From Hemerocallis citrina (Eukaryota; Streptophyta; Magnoliopsida; Asparagales; Asphodelaceae), in contig CM030366.1 in assembly GCA_017893485.1 (NCBI GenBank), positions 73,282,227-73,346,226 on the forward strand: DNA of 64,000 nt, written 5' to 3'. Position numbers and translations under genes: made by a program. Each line of letters opens with the position of its first letter. Position 1 is the first letter of the stretch. Shown piece after piece: positions 63,064-64,000 of the stretch. The notes beneath the pieces were generated by a model. The model did no database searches. It worked only from the letters and a program-made list of their open reading frames with translations, and was not told the DNA's origin.

Positions 63064-64000
63064 ACCTGATAATTAGTGAATGCTTGATAACAAAAAGAAC
63101 TAAAGAGGTCGATTTAAAAAACTCAAGTCCTCATGAAATAAAAGGTGCAAACAAAAAGGTTTTTCAAAACTTGATCAATCTCTCTTCTAATTTTTGAGCC
63201 TCTGTAACATCCATATTTCTCGGGTCCAATTTATTTATGCAAGTTAGTAAACAAATAATATGAAGTTATTGTATAACTACGAGGAGGATTCTGTGTTGGT
63301 TTTTAGAAGAATTGATATCCAAAAAAAACCAAGTCTGAGGCTATGGCCAAAATATATGCAAAAATTCATCATAAAGTAGAAGCGATAAATTAGATTCGTT
63401 TACAGACATTCTAAGCCTTTGCTGACCCCTACTATATGACTTTAAGAAATGCGCTTTCAAATATATCTACTTATTTTATTATCATTGTCTAATCGTTAAC
63501 GCCTTGTGGGTTCTCAACACAGATCTAGGATGCAACAGATCATATTTATTCATCGAAGCCATTTAACCGAATTGATCCTTCCTATGCAGAGGCAGTTGAT
63601 TTTCTAATCTCAAACAAGTCATCAGTATACCTTTTAAACCCACCAGGATCTGCATGAATGTAAAAATATACCAAAAGGGATATTTGGACCTACTGATATG
63701 TATAGTTTGATAATACAAGAGATATTTACTAGTTCTACAGACATGTTGTGGTTTTGTGTGTGTTTTGGCTTCCCACTAAAGGCAATATACTCACCTTTAA
63801 GTTATTATCAGGGTGTAATTGTATTTCTGATATTTTTTATAAGCAAAAGTGCATATCATCATATTTTAGCATTCCATGTTTCTTTTATAATATCTTTTAT
63901 AAGTCATCCAATTATAACACCTTATGGTAGTGATTTTATATACATCTTAATGTGATTCCTATTTTAGCTTTGAAGCACTGCAAGTTCATAGGATCAATGA
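63064..64000. other. sequence upstream of the transposase, no gene seen
   Basis: AT-rich DNA that should contain the transposase promoter and the far end of the transposon. I found neither a clear terminal repeat nor a coding region. Confidence 0.5.

Larger units (their letters stand above)
58459..64000 (-). mobile_element. PIF/Harbinger DNA transposon (right end not seen)
   Basis: The left terminus GGCGTTTGGTACGCGG is followed by repeated AATTCCCAGGAAT-type motifs, the usual style of plant Harbinger ends. Two minus-strand genes follow in the usual pairing: a Myb/SANT-like protein (59204-61518) and a DDE transposase (61767-63063). The opposite terminus (inverted CCAAACGCC) was not found up to 64000, so it is outside the window or lost, and the stated end is the window edge. 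Confidence 0.75.

Noticed and set aside
63205..63235. TGTAACATCC start of another long LTR
   Set aside because: Only the first ten bases fit; no inverted partner, duplication or LTR-like content was found before the window ends.

Overview
The window looks like a heterochromatin-like, transposon-packed stretch of a flowering-plant nuclear genome. It holds plant L1-type and RTE-type LINEs, Ty3/gypsy chromovirus and Tat-lineage elements, long solo LTRs, a PIF/Harbinger transposon and a spliced plant Pumilio (PUF) gene. I cannot name the species from sequence alone. Only one gene of host type is recognisable, a damaged Pumilio-like gene at 7904-11127. Everything else I can assign is mobile DNA or its debris.

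Layout: (1) 1-5775, an L1-type LINE on the minus strand (LINE-A). Its ORF2 is completely open from 3087 to the left window edge, and ORF1 carries one frameshift and one nonsense codon. (2) 5776-7800, AT-rich DNA with a Tourist-like end, a 59-bp tandem duplication and Helitron-like termini. (3) 7904-11127, a PUF-repeat gene with four recognisable exons, all eight Puf repeats, but a broken N-terminus and a frame-incompatible first splice junction. (4) 11450-18274, a decayed Ty3/gypsy chromovirus split by a 5'-truncated RTE LINE with a 13-bp target duplication. (5) 18414-56845, a nest built on a small non-autonomous LTR element. Its 5' LTR was split by a second L1-type LINE (LINE-B, about 18610-50484). 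LINE-B was then hit by a 3.7-kb solo LTR (22384-26117), a full-length 15.7-kb Tat element (29349-45029) and another 3.6-kb solo LTR (46228-49809). A third solo LTR (52609-56238) sits in the internal region of the base element. All three solo LTRs and the Tat element have perfect 5-bp target duplications (AAAAT, GAGAC, AAAGT, CTATA). Removing the first solo LTR and the Tat element restores the LINE reading frame across both sites. (6) 56945-58305, a terminal-inverted-repeat element with a possible captured GC-rich insert. (7) 58459 to the right edge, a PIF/Harbinger transposon with both of its genes open and cleanly spliceable: a Myb/SANT-like DNA-binding protein and a DDE transposase.

The most unusual unit is the Tat element. 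Its sense strand has gag-pol interrupted only by two TAG codons. Its 8.7-kb region downstream of pol carries an oppositely transcribed three-exon gene, with its own TATA box and introns that keep frame, encoding a protein of the 'putative gypsy type transposon' family with a coiled-coil and acidic tail. A second antisense coiled-coil unit follows. Three unrelated tandem arrays (110, 134 and 223 bp) flank these antisense genes.
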